A stretch of 45,636 nt of DNA from Fidelibacterota bacterium (GTDB lineage: Bacteria; Fidelibacterota; UBA8477; JABMPR01), in contig JAERTJ010000112.1 in NCBI GenBank assembly GCA_016844945.1, forward strand, positions 1-45,636, given 5' to 3'. Positions 18,156 through 27,582 of this stretch are shown here, piece after piece; position 1 is the stretch's first letter; each line of letters starts with the position of its first letter. The notes under the pieces were generated by a model, which worked only from the letters and a program-made list of their open reading frames with translations, searched no databases and was not told the DNA's origin. The position numbers were made by a program, and so were the translations under genes.

Positions 18156-20276
18156 CTAGCGAATCACAACGAATTTTCTAAAAGCTGACCGACCATCTGG
18201 GAGGTCAAAATGAGCCAGGTAAATACCTGATACCAGGGTCTGACGGGAATCTGTTAACAATCTCCATATTTCATCCCCAGTACCATCGTTATGCTCAATA
18301 GTTTTTACCAGGTCACCCCGTTCTGTATAGATTCGAATGGTACATTGACCTGGAATATCCAAAAACATGAGGCGATTATGATCTTGGACATAATCCAGTT
18401 TTGTCCCACTACGTCTGATATTGAAAGGATTGGGTACAATTCTAATCGACTCTAAATCCTTTCCAGGCTGCCGTTTCAGAACAGCAGATTTTGTGGTTTG
18501 GGTATAGAACCGACCACTATGCAGGGGTCCCTGTGGATTTATCTCAGTCTGGTTGTTGGTTCCATCATTAAAGGCAACGATGTAGTAGAAATAAAGTTGA
18601 CCACGGACTGGTGTTGTATCGTCAAAATAATATTCCAGCGCAGGGTTATCTGTCCCCAATCCACAGGCATAAATTTCCTGATGAATCGTATCCGGTTTCC
18701 CAATTGCACGGAATACCCTGTAACCTGCAAAATCAGGCTCAGATTCTGAAGGGCTGGGTAACCAACTCAATGAGATCCTGTCACCACCTGATTCAACGGT
18801 AAAGTTCGCCGGAGGTTCTGGCGGTTGCGGAATATCAAAATCAGCATCAAAGTTTCTCAACGCGCGACTAAAGGTGAGCATGATTGAATCTTTGCCAGTA
18901 TATACCCAGGCATTTTTGAATTCGTCTTTGTTGTTTGTCTGACTTCCATCAGGCAGGGTAAAAGGACCTGTATCAGAAGGATCGTGATATGCTTTGTGCC
19001 ATCTAGCACCAATTTCTTCACAAGTTTCACGGTCCAGACCATTCACACCCTCAGCTTCGATGATAATCACACTCTCACCATGAGCGAGATCGTAAGGACC
19101 ATATGTCATCATAACATTGGTTCCTCCCCCGTCACCATGAACCGTGTAAGGATCCAGACGGTGGGTCAGGGATGTCAATCGATCATCCATTCGATCTGTG
19201 CCACCATTGCCAGCACCACCATGAGGGTTGCCACTAAGCATGCTGTAGACAGCTGACATTCCAGGTCCATCTTCTAACAACCGCTGGAAACCAACACTGG
19301 GATACGTATCCCCTGCATGCCAGCCAAGGAAGGTAGGCTGGTTTACATTGTCGCTTGGATCATTTGCACTTACATCAACATGTAATATGGCTGAACCCGT
19401 ATGGTGAGGTGAAACCAGTCGACCTCTTCCATTCACATCTGGCGCACCAATATTATCCCAGGTGACTAACTCAGATTGACCAAGATAGGAAAATCCTGAA
19501 CGTATCCAGTCTTTGATTGGGTCAGCACGCGTGATCACCTCTGTGGCATGGTCTGCATATGTTTCACCACGTTTGGTCACCCAGTTATGTTTTCCATACG
19601 ACTGACTACCCTCAACATATGAAGCAGTTTCCCTACCCATGCTATATCGGGTTCCCCACCCCATTCTGACACCATGAAGTGAATCTGTGAGTTCAATTTC
19701 TGGATCCCAATCCGTGTTACCCGTATTAGTGAAGGTATAGATTTTAATAAAATAGTTATCATGATATTGTTGACTGTAAGCCAGGACGGTTCTTGTCTGT
19801 GTTAAACCCATGGAGGTATTTACCACATTGGTAATAATACGGTCAGGGATCTGATTCTCATCCAGAGTATCAATCTCACTAGAAAAAATCGCTGTAAGAT
19901 CTTCACCATCTACATAGATAGTGGGTGGTGTAAATTTGGCACTTTCCTGTATGGACATGGGAAAAAGAGAAATCCCCTCATCGCCTAAATAAAAGTAGAC
20001 AGCAAAGTGTGGGAAATTTACCCCCACTTCATTTGTAAAGTTTTCTGAGGCAACCCAGGCTCTCTTAATTACTGAATTATCCTGATACGGATATTGAGCT
20101 GGCCATTTTAAGCCCTCGTAATAACTACCTGTCCAGGCACGCTCAGAGCCATAGGCACTGAAATGAGACTGGAGGGATCCAATGCGGAGGTATCGCTTTT
20201 CAGAAGCTGCGACTTGTGCCATCAAATTGGCAGTAAACAAGAGGAGACAGAACGTAGTGATTATTATCTTTTTCAT
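18156..20276 (-). CDS. Exported fibronectin-type protein with KFVVIR-type C-terminal domain (copy 2)
   Basis: A 706-residue paralogue of the protein at 12591-14804 with the same order: signal peptide (MKKIIITTFCLLLFTANLMAQ), a large unnamed N-terminal region beginning RYLRIGSLQSHF and containing YSQQYHDNYFIKIYTFTNTG and TWDNIGAPD, a fibronectin type III domain (PEPPANFTVESGGDRISLSW), and a C-terminal domain from IVPNPFNI to RKFVVIR. I chose the ATG with GAGG six bases upstream, eight bases after the stop of TonB receptor 2. A TTG four codons earlier would overlap that stop. It is likely the last gene of cassette 2, although no clear terminator follows. Confidence 0.75.
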   Translation of the reverse strand: MKKIIITTFCLLLFTANLMAQVAASEKRYLRIGSLQSHFSAYGSERAWTGSYYEGLKWPAQYPYQDNSVIKRAWVASENFTNEVGVNFPHFAVYFYLGDEGISLFPMSIQESAKFTPPTIYVDGEDLTAIFSSEIDTLDENQIPDRIITNVVNTSMGLTQTRTVLAYSQQYHDNYFIKIYTFTNTGNTDWDPEIELTDSLHGVRMGWGTRYSMGRETASYVEGSQSYGKHNWVTKRGETYADHATEVITRADPIKDWIRSGFSYLGQSELVTWDNIGAPDVNGRGRLVSPHHTGSAILHVDVSANDPSDNVNQPTFLGWHAGDTYPSVGFQRLLEDGPGMSAVYSMLSGNPHGGAGNGGTDRMDDRLTSLTHRLDPYTVHGDGGGTNVMMTYGPYDLAHGESVIIIEAEGVNGLDRETCEEIGARWHKAYHDPSDTGPFTLPDGSQTNNKDEFKNAWVYTGKDSIMLTFSRALRNFDADFDIPQPPEPPANFTVESGGDRISLSWLPSPSESEPDFAGYRVFRAIGKPDTIHQEIYACGLGTDNPALEYYFDDTTPVRGQLYFYYIVAFNDGTNNQTEINPQGPLHSGRFYTQTTKSAVLKRQPGKDLESIRIVPNPFNIRRSGTKLDYVQDHNRLMFLDIPGQCTIRIYTERGDLVKTIEHNDGTGDEIWRLLTDSRQTLVSGIYLAHFDLPDGRSAFRKFVVIR

Positions 20277-20284
20277 AGGGAACC

Positions 20285-23200
20285 TCAAAACTTAATTCTT
20301 ACGCCAAGTGTGATCTGGCGAGGATTAAGAAAACTCATGGATCTGATGTTAGGCATATCGATATAGGCTTTGTCTTCGATGAGCTGATCTATGGTAGCCT
20401 GGCTCATTGGGTTTTCCTCCCAATCCCCAGTACTATCATCCCATTTATGATAGGTATTCGTATTTTTATCCCAGAATATTTCGTGGGATTTCGGTGTACC
20501 TTCAACTGCTGCCAGACTGTCCACCTGGACAAAGCGTCTAAATTCGGTATCCCAGTCCCGGTAGGTACCTAGCTCATCATTCCCGTGTTCCAGTCCCTCT
20601 TCCCAGGGCAGGTGTAACGATGCTCGATAAGCAGTCCAGTCACGAGATCCTGCAAAGGCTGCATAACTGAGCCATTTTGAATTTAACACGTTGGAAACAT
20701 CCATAAAAAATTCTAGATCACCCATATTGGTTCGAAATGTTCTAGCCAGACGTGAACTAACATTATAGGTATCCACCCATGGGCGGTACCGCCTGAGATT
20801 TAACTCTGACCAGCTCCAGGTTGAACCAGAACTGTAGGAGGTGAGAAAACTCAGATTCCAATCTTCAAGTGGTCTGAACCCAGCCAGTGAGGGACCAAAC
20901 TTCTTCGGTGTATGAAACACGATATTCATACGAGCATAAGGCGTAGGAACTGCTCTGCTTTCTGTTGGATTCGTATTTTCATAATTCCGCTGCTCAATTG
21001 GATCTTGATAATATTCCCTAAGACCAAAGTATCCCGATGTTTTAACCATATAGGTGTAATTAATGAATCCGGACAACCAGCGACCGTTGGTCTTCTCAAT
21101 GGTGAGCTCTATACCTCGAATATCTTCATAATTATTATTTTCAGGGATGTTGTATCTCACAGAACCACCTACGTTCTGATACAGAATCCAACCGGGTTGT
21201 TTAGATACATCCTTGTAATATGTCGCTACATTCAACAGATACATTTCACTAAGACTGTGTGAATATCCAAGCTCATAGGCGATGGTTCGCTCTAACTCAA
21301 GGTTTGGATTACCAATACTGGTGATCTGGCCATTTGATTCACGCTGTAACCGAAACCTGAATGTAGAAGCAGGTTCAGAGTGAAAATGACCATAGTTGAA
21401 ATACAGTTTTGACTGATCTGTAATTGGATGTGAGATTCCCAGACGAGGACTGACTGTCCAGTGGCTCTTGGCATCCACCTGAGGTGCTGTTTCTTCTATA
21501 TCTGACCCCAGGCCCTGGCCGTATATGGGATTATAGACATCCAGATCATAAACAGGTGCATTTGGATTATTGTATTCTGCTCTAACACCAACATTGGCGA
21601 TAAAACCTTCATACTCAAGTTTATCTTGTGCATACAAAGCCATGCTGTAAGGAGGTCTATCGTATATTTGGTCACGGGTCCAAGTATCTTTGTCACTGTC
21701 CGTAAATGAGCGCACCTTAAGTGAGGTATAATTTATTGCAATTCCCGTTTTGAACTGATTTTTATCGTTAACCTGCTGGGTGTAGTCTGCCTTTAGAGAA
21801 TGCGTCTGAACAACACTGCTATCACGCCCCAGGTTCATCCACTCCCCCCCACTATATCCATAGGGTGCTTCAGTCCGAAAAACACCTGGTGCGATTTCAA
21901 AGAGACTATCACTTCTAGCAGCCATCTCGAAGGTAGAATATTCGTTGCGCAAATACTGGTAGACCACTTCATAGAATGTGCTCTCATCCAGCATATGATT
22001 CAGTTTGAAACCAAGATTGGTGCGATAAATGTCAGCAGGGCTGTAGTAACCAGGCATAAACAGTACATTGCTCCCCCCCTTGACCAGGCTGGCAACACTG
22101 TAGGTAGAGCTGAGCACGCTACCCGTTGGAGTTGTTGTCCAGGAGTAAGGACTCACTGATTTATCCTCTGAATATGCCATGGTTGTTGTGAGCTTGACAT
22201 TTCGGGATATATCTGAGTTTAATTTTAATCGGGTCGTGTTTGACCAATAGGCATCCCTGGAAAGGGGTACGATAAAATTGGATTGTTTATTCCTGTGACT
22301 TAAGTAGAATCTGGTGTTACCAATAGTAGACATTCCAGGAACAGGTCCACCAAACCCAAAATCAAGTGTGTAGTCTGGTGCAGTGATAAATCCTTCTCGT
22401 CTATGTTTCCAGAGAAATTCTCGCTGTGCTGCCGATGGTGTCAGATCATTTGATGGATCATCATCCTCGAGTGAACGAACGGACACAGCATTCCAACCTT
22501 CAAAATCAACATACTGAGCCTGGGTATATGTATCCCATCCTGTCCATTCACCATCGTTGTTCGCATCAACAAAGGGTTCATTGGGATCCCACTCCTGATT
22601 GGCATTCAAATCATCGAATTCCTCACCGCCTGTTCCTGTCCAGGCCACATCGTCATCTAAAAAAGGTTTTAAATAGTATGAGTCTGGATCATAGGGAGAT
22701 ATTCCAAAATTTTTGGGAGCCGGTGGTTTATAATAGTAGGAGAAAGTGCCACCATACCCTGACTGACTTCCTTCAGATGTAACAATGTTAATAATACCTG
22801 AGCGAATATTTCCATATTCAGCATTAAATCCACCTGATTGCACCTGAACCTCTTTGACGGAGCTCAATGACAAAGACAAGGTAGGTAAATTGGAGCGACC
22901 ATCACTGAGTTGGAAACCATCGACAATCAATGCAGTCTGAGCACTTCCACCTCCACGAATGGAAACACCCTGGGCACCTGCCTGAAGCCCTACCAGACTG
23001 GAAACATTATCCAATGGCAGCTCTTCAATGGCTTCTTCTTTGATGTACATCTGACTGGCTGATAAATCTTTAACCACAACAGGGCGGGTTGCAACAACAC
23101 GAACTTCATCCACCCCAATGACTTTGTAGCTCATTTCATGATTGATAATGGTGGTTTGGTCCATGGCAATAGCCACGTTCTCGGTAATAATGGGTGCATA

Positions 23201-23443
23201 CCCGATCATCATATAGCGTACTGTGTACACACCGGGGGGAATATTCAGGATATAGTATTTACCATCACTGTCAGTGGTACCTCCCATAGCCAACTCAGAG
23301 ATAATAATATTAACCCCAACAAGTCCTTCACGGTTTTGGGCATCAAGGACACGCCCTGATAATTTTCCAGTTTGACCGGCAAAAGCCATACTCACACTCA
23401 GGAACAGGATAATACTGCTTAACAGATTTCTATTTCTAGTCAT
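20285..23443 (-). CDS. TonB-dependent receptor with carboxypeptidase-regulatory-like domain (copy 2)
   Basis: A 1052-residue receptor paralogous to the one at 14845-17997. It has a signal peptide (SSIILFLSVSMAFAG), a CarboxypepD_reg-like domain (GKLSGRVLDAQNREGLVGVN, TDSDGKYYILNIPPGVY), a plug (GLQAGAQGVSIRGGG, LIVDGFQLSDG, VQSGGFNAEYGNIRSG) and a barrel ending LGVRIKF. Near residues ~268-300 it has an acidic insert absent from copy 1, with DLNANQEWDPNE and DANNDGEW, resembling calcium-binding EF-hand or thrombospondin-3 loops. GGGAGGA precedes the start by eight bases. The PorV-like gene ends 20 bases upstream, so the two are surely co-transcribed. The substrate is unknown. Confidence 0.88.
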   Translation of the reverse strand: MTRNRNLLSSIILFLSVSMAFAGQTGKLSGRVLDAQNREGLVGVNIIISELAMGGTTDSDGKYYILNIPPGVYTVRYMMIGYAPIITENVAIAMDQTTIINHEMSYKVIGVDEVRVVATRPVVVKDLSASQMYIKEEAIEELPLDNVSSLVGLQAGAQGVSIRGGGSAQTALIVDGFQLSDGRSNLPTLSLSLSSVKEVQVQSGGFNAEYGNIRSGIINIVTSEGSQSGYGGTFSYYYKPPAPKNFGISPYDPDSYYLKPFLDDDVAWTGTGGEEFDDLNANQEWDPNEPFVDANNDGEWTGWDTYTQAQYVDFEGWNAVSVRSLEDDDPSNDLTPSAAQREFLWKHRREGFITAPDYTLDFGFGGPVPGMSTIGNTRFYLSHRNKQSNFIVPLSRDAYWSNTTRLKLNSDISRNVKLTTTMAYSEDKSVSPYSWTTTPTGSVLSSTYSVASLVKGGSNVLFMPGYYSPADIYRTNLGFKLNHMLDESTFYEVVYQYLRNEYSTFEMAARSDSLFEIAPGVFRTEAPYGYSGGEWMNLGRDSSVVQTHSLKADYTQQVNDKNQFKTGIAINYTSLKVRSFTDSDKDTWTRDQIYDRPPYSMALYAQDKLEYEGFIANVGVRAEYNNPNAPVYDLDVYNPIYGQGLGSDIEETAPQVDAKSHWTVSPRLGISHPITDQSKLYFNYGHFHSEPASTFRFRLQRESNGQITSIGNPNLELERTIAYELGYSHSLSEMYLLNVATYYKDVSKQPGWILYQNVGGSVRYNIPENNNYEDIRGIELTIEKTNGRWLSGFINYTYMVKTSGYFGLREYYQDPIEQRNYENTNPTESRAVPTPYARMNIVFHTPKKFGPSLAGFRPLEDWNLSFLTSYSSGSTWSWSELNLRRYRPWVDTYNVSSRLARTFRTNMGDLEFFMDVSNVLNSKWLSYAAFAGSRDWTAYRASLHLPWEEGLEHGNDELGTYRDWDTEFRRFVQVDSLAAVEGTPKSHEIFWDKNTNTYHKWDDSTGDWEENPMSQATIDQLIEDKAYIDMPNIRSMSFLNPRQITLGVRIKF

Positions 23444-23463
23444 TTATCTATCCTCCCCAGCTC

Positions 23464-24471
23464 TCAGAACGAGAATCGTGCAGATACACGATGTACTTCG
23501 TTCCACACACCTTTGGGTGTATATGCATAATCAAACACCAATCCGAATTGTTGAATTCCGATTCCAAAGGAGAGATCATTTTTATCAAAGGTATCGGTGT
23601 TTTCATCTTCAGCGGTATAAACGCCCGTCCGTAGCGCTAGCATCTTTAGCGGACGATATTCCATACCCAATTTTATCTGTTCAGGATGTGACCGGTAGTG
23701 AACTGCATCAAAAGCAATTTGGAGTTGCTGATTCCCTACACTTTCGCGGATGAGATCAAACACATCCATACCTATACCCAGGGAAAATGTCAGGGGTAAT
23801 TGAAAGCTTTCTTTTTCGAATTTAGCTTCATTGGAGAAATTTCTCATGGACATGCCAAATGCCAGACTGTGCCATCCAGTTTTGAAAATAGTACCAAAAT
23901 CAAATGCTCTGGCATAGCTGATGTGACTTTTAACTGTATCAGGGTTCTCATCAACATCAGGAAAGACACTGCGGCCATAATTCATGCCGATGTACTTAAC
24001 ATGCCCACCGACGGAAAACTTGTCACTCAAAGCCTTGGCGTAGCCAATACCCGCCGCATAAGCCGCAGGTCTTAAAATTTCAGTATCGATGTAGCCTGCC
24101 TCATTGTCCCAGACCATAGTACCCTGCATCTCACCATAATCCACAGTGAGCAGACTCGCCCCGATGACACCCCACTCGCCCTTCATAGGGTTAAGGGCTA
24201 CAGAAAACAGATTGTGAGTGATATCCCCAATCCATTGATTCTGACTGGCCATCACATCGACATAGGCATCCATTCGAGCCATACCAGCGGGATTAAATAA
24301 CAGTGAAGCGCTATTCATTTCAATAATGGTCATAGCCTCAGCCATGCCACCACCCCAGGCATCTGAGGCAACACTGAGAAACTGCGCCCCAGTTTGCCCC
24401 ATTTTGTTCTGAGCAAAACCCATCTGCAAAATTACAAGTACAGCGAGAAAGATAATGATCAACTTCTTCAT
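23464..24471 (-). CDS. PorV/PorQ-family outer-membrane protein (copy 2)
   Basis: A 335-residue predicted outer-membrane barrel. I use the internal ATG (MKKLIIIFLAVLVILQMGFAQ), which has GGAGG upstream and gives a clean signal peptide; a longer frame adds ten residues before it. Family blocks are QTGAQFLSVASDAWGGGMAEA, LLFNPAGMARMDAYV and MQGTMVWDNEAG; the C terminus is VSARFSF. PorV-type proteins serve type IX secretion. This one opens cassette 2, ahead of TonB receptor 2, whereas copy 1 comes fourth in its cassette. The order therefore differs although the parts are the same. Confidence 0.85.
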   Translation of the reverse strand: MKKLIIIFLAVLVILQMGFAQNKMGQTGAQFLSVASDAWGGGMAEAMTIIEMNSASLLFNPAGMARMDAYVDVMASQNQWIGDITHNLFSVALNPMKGEWGVIGASLLTVDYGEMQGTMVWDNEAGYIDTEILRPAAYAAGIGYAKALSDKFSVGGHVKYIGMNYGRSVFPDVDENPDTVKSHISYARAFDFGTIFKTGWHSLAFGMSMRNFSNEAKFEKESFQLPLTFSLGIGMDVFDLIRESVGNQQLQIAFDAVHYRSHPEQIKLGMEYRPLKMLALRTGVYTAEDENTDTFDKNDLSFGIGIQQFGLVFDYAYTPKGVWNEVHRVSARFSF

Positions 24472-24566
24472 GACAGATCCTCCATCAACAGAACGTCTCA
24501 TCTAAACTTCATTTATAAGTAATAATAAGCCTGTCTGACCCAGGCAATTCCAAAAACTTTTCCAGT

Positions 24567-24587
24567 GAAAGCTAACTTATTAGTTTC
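24567..24587. repeat. Imperfect palindrome in the promoter region of cassette 2
   Basis: GAAA-g-CTAA, CTTA, TTAG-TTTC: an imperfect inverted repeat about 100 bp before the PorV copy 2 start. It could be a second operator or belong to the promoter. Only the symmetry is seen. Confidence 0.3.
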
Positions 24588-24662
24588 AATCTTCCTGTAT
24601 ATCGTTACAATAAACATGACCAAACTGCTCATACAATTTTAGTATGGATGAATATAAACCGA

Positions 24663-24693
24663 GTTAGTTAATAATGAATATTTATTAACTAAC
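24663..24693. promoter_or_regulatory. Putative operator, perfect 12-bp inverted repeat (site 3)
   Basis: GTTAGTTAATAA (24663-24674) and TTATTAACTAAC (24682-24693) are perfect inverted arms around 7 bases. It lies between polA and cassette 2, about 190 bp before the PorV-like gene. It resembles, from memory, the AT-rich TTAGTT-type operators of XylR/ROK regulators. Which protein binds is inference. Confidence 0.65.
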
Positions 24694-24738
24694 TAATCGA
24701 TGAAGTTTTATTGGCTGTTATGTGAGGGGGCTTATCTA

Positions 24739-27465
24739 CTAATGGGCTTCAAGCCAGTTCTCACCAATACCGATATCTACGGTGAGAGGTATTGAGAGAG
24801 AAACGGCGTTTTCCATGGTTTCCTTTACCAGTGCCGAGAGTTGCTCTACCTCCCCTTCAGGCACTTCAAACACTAACTCATCGTGGACCTGTAAGATCAT
24901 TTTGGCTGCTATTTTTTCTGCTTTCAAGCGTTGATGAACCTTGATCATGGCCAGTTTGATGATATCAGCGGCAGTACCCTGAATGGGCATATTGGTTGCT
25001 ATTCTTTCTGCCCCTTCCCGACTCATCCTGTTGGATGCATCAATATCAGGGACGGGTCGTTTGCGTCCAAACATGGTCTGAACAAATTTATGTTCCCGGG
25101 CAAACGCAATGGTTTCATCCAGGTAATTTCTGATACCGGGATAAGTAGAAAAGTAATCACTGATTAATTCTGCGGCCTCAGTTCGGGAGATCTCAAGTTC
25201 ATTGGACATGCGAAAAGGTCCAGCCCCATACATGATACCGAAGTTCACCACCTTGGCTCGTCTTCTTTGATCTGGATTGACTCCAAAGAGATCGGTTCCA
25301 AAAACATGTGCTGCAGTTGCTGTATGAATGTCTTCTCCATTTTTAAATGCCTCAATCAGGCGTTCATCCTTCGAATACTGAGCCATAAGTCTCAGCTCGA
25401 TCTGTGAATAATCAGCAGCCAGAATTTTCCAGCCAGAATCCTGGGGGCGAAACGCCTTACGTATATCTCTGCCCAATTCAGTGCGAACAGGAATATTCTG
25501 GAAATTCGGATTGGTTGAGCTTAAACGCCCGGTGGCAGCAATGGTCTGATTAAAGCTAGAATGAATCCGACCGGTCTTCTCATGAATAAGCAATGGAAGC
25601 GTATCTGTATAGGTTGACTTAAGTTTTGCAACTTGCCGATAATCCAGCATATAACGTGGAATGGCGTGTTCTTTTGCCAGAATTTGAAGAACATTTACAT
25701 CGGTTGAATAACCAGTCTTTGTTTTACGAATGGGTTTAATCCCCTTTTTCTCAAACAATATTTCAGCAACCTGTCTCGGTGAAGCCACATTGAACTCTTC
25801 CCCTGCCTCCTCATAAATCGCTTTCTCAAGCCTGTCCAATTCAAGTCCCAGACTTTTTGACATTTCGTTCAGGTAATCAGCATCAACAAAGGTTCCATCA
25901 CGCTCCATATCCATGAGAACAGGCATGAGGGGCAAATCAATTTCATCTAATACCGAGTTCAGTTCATCACCATCAATCTTTTCAGATAACTTTTGCCAGA
26001 GCTGAAAGGATATATCTGCATCTTCAGCAGCATATTCACTAATCACATCCAGGGTGACCAGGTCCATAGTGATCTGATCCTTCCCCTTACCTATCAATGA
26101 CTCAATATGGATCGGATCAATCCCGAGATACTGAATACTGAGGTCATTCATGCCATAGCCACGACCACCTGGATTAACCAGATATCCGGCGATTTGGGAA
26201 TCAAAACTTACACCTCTGACATCTATGTCGTAACTCTTCAAGACAGAACAATCAAACTTCAAGTTGTGCCCGGTCTTCTGAATACTTTCAGAGTCCCAGA
26301 AGGGTTTTAGCTCACGGAGTACGATGGCGATGTCATCGCCAGTAAAGCAACCATCAGGAGGGTTTGGATATTTTACTGCGACATAGACCCCCTGGTTCGC
26401 TTCCCAGGAGAAGGACAATCCAACAATTTCAGTGGTGAGGACATCAAGACTGGTCGTTTCCAGGTCGAAGGCCACCATCTTTTGCTTCTTAAGGGTTTCT
26501 ACCAGATCAATAAGCTCAGGGATATGCTTAACAACACTATAATTTCGTACACGTTCTTCCTGAACTGAAGCGACACCATCAGAATAAAGTGCTCGCACAT
26601 CATCCAGAGGTTTCATGAGGTTAAACAATTCAAATTCCTGAAACACACTACGTGCGGCTTCAATATCCATGGAGTCGATTAAGATGTCTTCCCAGGGAGG
26701 CATACCATCCATATCAGTTTTGATGGTTACCAATTCCCTGGATAACAGGGCCTTCTCTCGATTTTCTTCCAATTTGAGTCTAAGTTTTGGATTTTTTACG
26801 ACTTCCAAATTCTCATACAGTTTCAACATGCTACCATGCTCTGTGATCAATTTTACTGCTGTTTTTGGTCCCACACCTGGTACCCCAGGGACATTATCGG
26901 AGGCATCTCCCATGAGTCCCAGCAGGTCAATAATAAGTTCAGGAGGAACGCCCCATTTTTCCTCGACATACTTTGGCGTCCAAACCTGATTGTCTTTGGG
27001 ATTGACGATACTCACCTGTTCATTCACCAATTGTGCAAAATCTTTATCACCAGATAGGACCCGAACTTCATACCCCTGCTCAGCCCCCAATTTTGACAGT
27101 GTTCCTATGATATCATCTGCTTCAAAACCTTCCTGCTTTAAATACGGAATATTCAATTTTGTCACGATGTCATCAATCACCGGTAATTGAGCAGCCAGCT
27201 CATCAGGCATTTTTTCACGCGTCGCCTTGTATTCAGGATATTGCTTATGGCGGAAAGTCTTTTCCTTAGTGTCCATCACAACTGCCAGATACTGTGGTTG
27301 TTCTCTGGACATGAGTCGCAATAGAGCATTCATGAACCCATAAATCGCGCTTACCAGTTGACCTTTTGAATTAATGAGTGGGTTACGGATAAAGGCAAAA
27401 TGGGATCGATATACCAGAGCTGATCCGTCTATTAGATATATTACTTCAGGTTTTTTATCAGTCAT
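24739..27465 (-). CDS. polA: DNA polymerase I
   Basis: DNA polymerase I of 908 residues, full length, for repair and Okazaki-fragment processing. The 5'-3' exonuclease occupies ~1-290 (YLIDGSALVYRSHFAF, EGFEADDIIGTL, GDASDNVPGVPGVGPKTA). The 3'-5' exonuclease at ~310-510 keeps its catalytic motifs, DLET (~331), GHNLKFD and YAAEDAD, so proofreading is probably active, unlike in many bacterial homologues. The polymerase domain has motif A DYSQIELRLMA (~685), the O-helix RRAKVVNFGIMYG and motif C QVHDELVFEVP (~861). The O-helix has Phe, as in E. coli. AGGAT precedes the start. The gene is 117 bases after rimO and probably shares or follows its transcript. Confidence 0.98.
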   Translation of the reverse strand: MTDKKPEVIYLIDGSALVYRSHFAFIRNPLINSKGQLVSAIYGFMNALLRLMSREQPQYLAVVMDTKEKTFRHKQYPEYKATREKMPDELAAQLPVIDDIVTKLNIPYLKQEGFEADDIIGTLSKLGAEQGYEVRVLSGDKDFAQLVNEQVSIVNPKDNQVWTPKYVEEKWGVPPELIIDLLGLMGDASDNVPGVPGVGPKTAVKLITEHGSMLKLYENLEVVKNPKLRLKLEENREKALLSRELVTIKTDMDGMPPWEDILIDSMDIEAARSVFQEFELFNLMKPLDDVRALYSDGVASVQEERVRNYSVVKHIPELIDLVETLKKQKMVAFDLETTSLDVLTTEIVGLSFSWEANQGVYVAVKYPNPPDGCFTGDDIAIVLRELKPFWDSESIQKTGHNLKFDCSVLKSYDIDVRGVSFDSQIAGYLVNPGGRGYGMNDLSIQYLGIDPIHIESLIGKGKDQITMDLVTLDVISEYAAEDADISFQLWQKLSEKIDGDELNSVLDEIDLPLMPVLMDMERDGTFVDADYLNEMSKSLGLELDRLEKAIYEEAGEEFNVASPRQVAEILFEKKGIKPIRKTKTGYSTDVNVLQILAKEHAIPRYMLDYRQVAKLKSTYTDTLPLLIHEKTGRIHSSFNQTIAATGRLSSTNPNFQNIPVRTELGRDIRKAFRPQDSGWKILAADYSQIELRLMAQYSKDERLIEAFKNGEDIHTATAAHVFGTDLFGVNPDQRRRAKVVNFGIMYGAGPFRMSNELEISRTEAAELISDYFSTYPGIRNYLDETIAFAREHKFVQTMFGRKRPVPDIDASNRMSREGAERIATNMPIQGTAADIIKLAMIKVHQRLKAEKIAAKMILQVHDELVFEVPEGEVEQLSALVKETMENAVSLSIPLTVDIGIGENWLEAH

Positions 27466-27582
27466 TTTTTATCCTGTATATGTTTGTGTGTTGCTCAGAT
27501 ATAAGTATCAAGAGGTAAAATTACCAGTATGAATTATGACAAAACGAATCACGGAAGTGGGCGTATTGTCTCGAGATGAAGG

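Noticed and set aside
12591..20276. The ~700-residue receptor partners as SusD homologues
   Set aside because: They have a fibronectin type III domain and a beta-rich C-terminal domain, no lipobox and no helical TPR-like SusD sequence.
20912..22782. Several open frames of 90-119 codons on the plus strand opposite TonB receptor 2
   Set aside because: They are shadows of a strong coding frame, with no ribosome binding sites and low-complexity His/Pro/Ile-rich translations.
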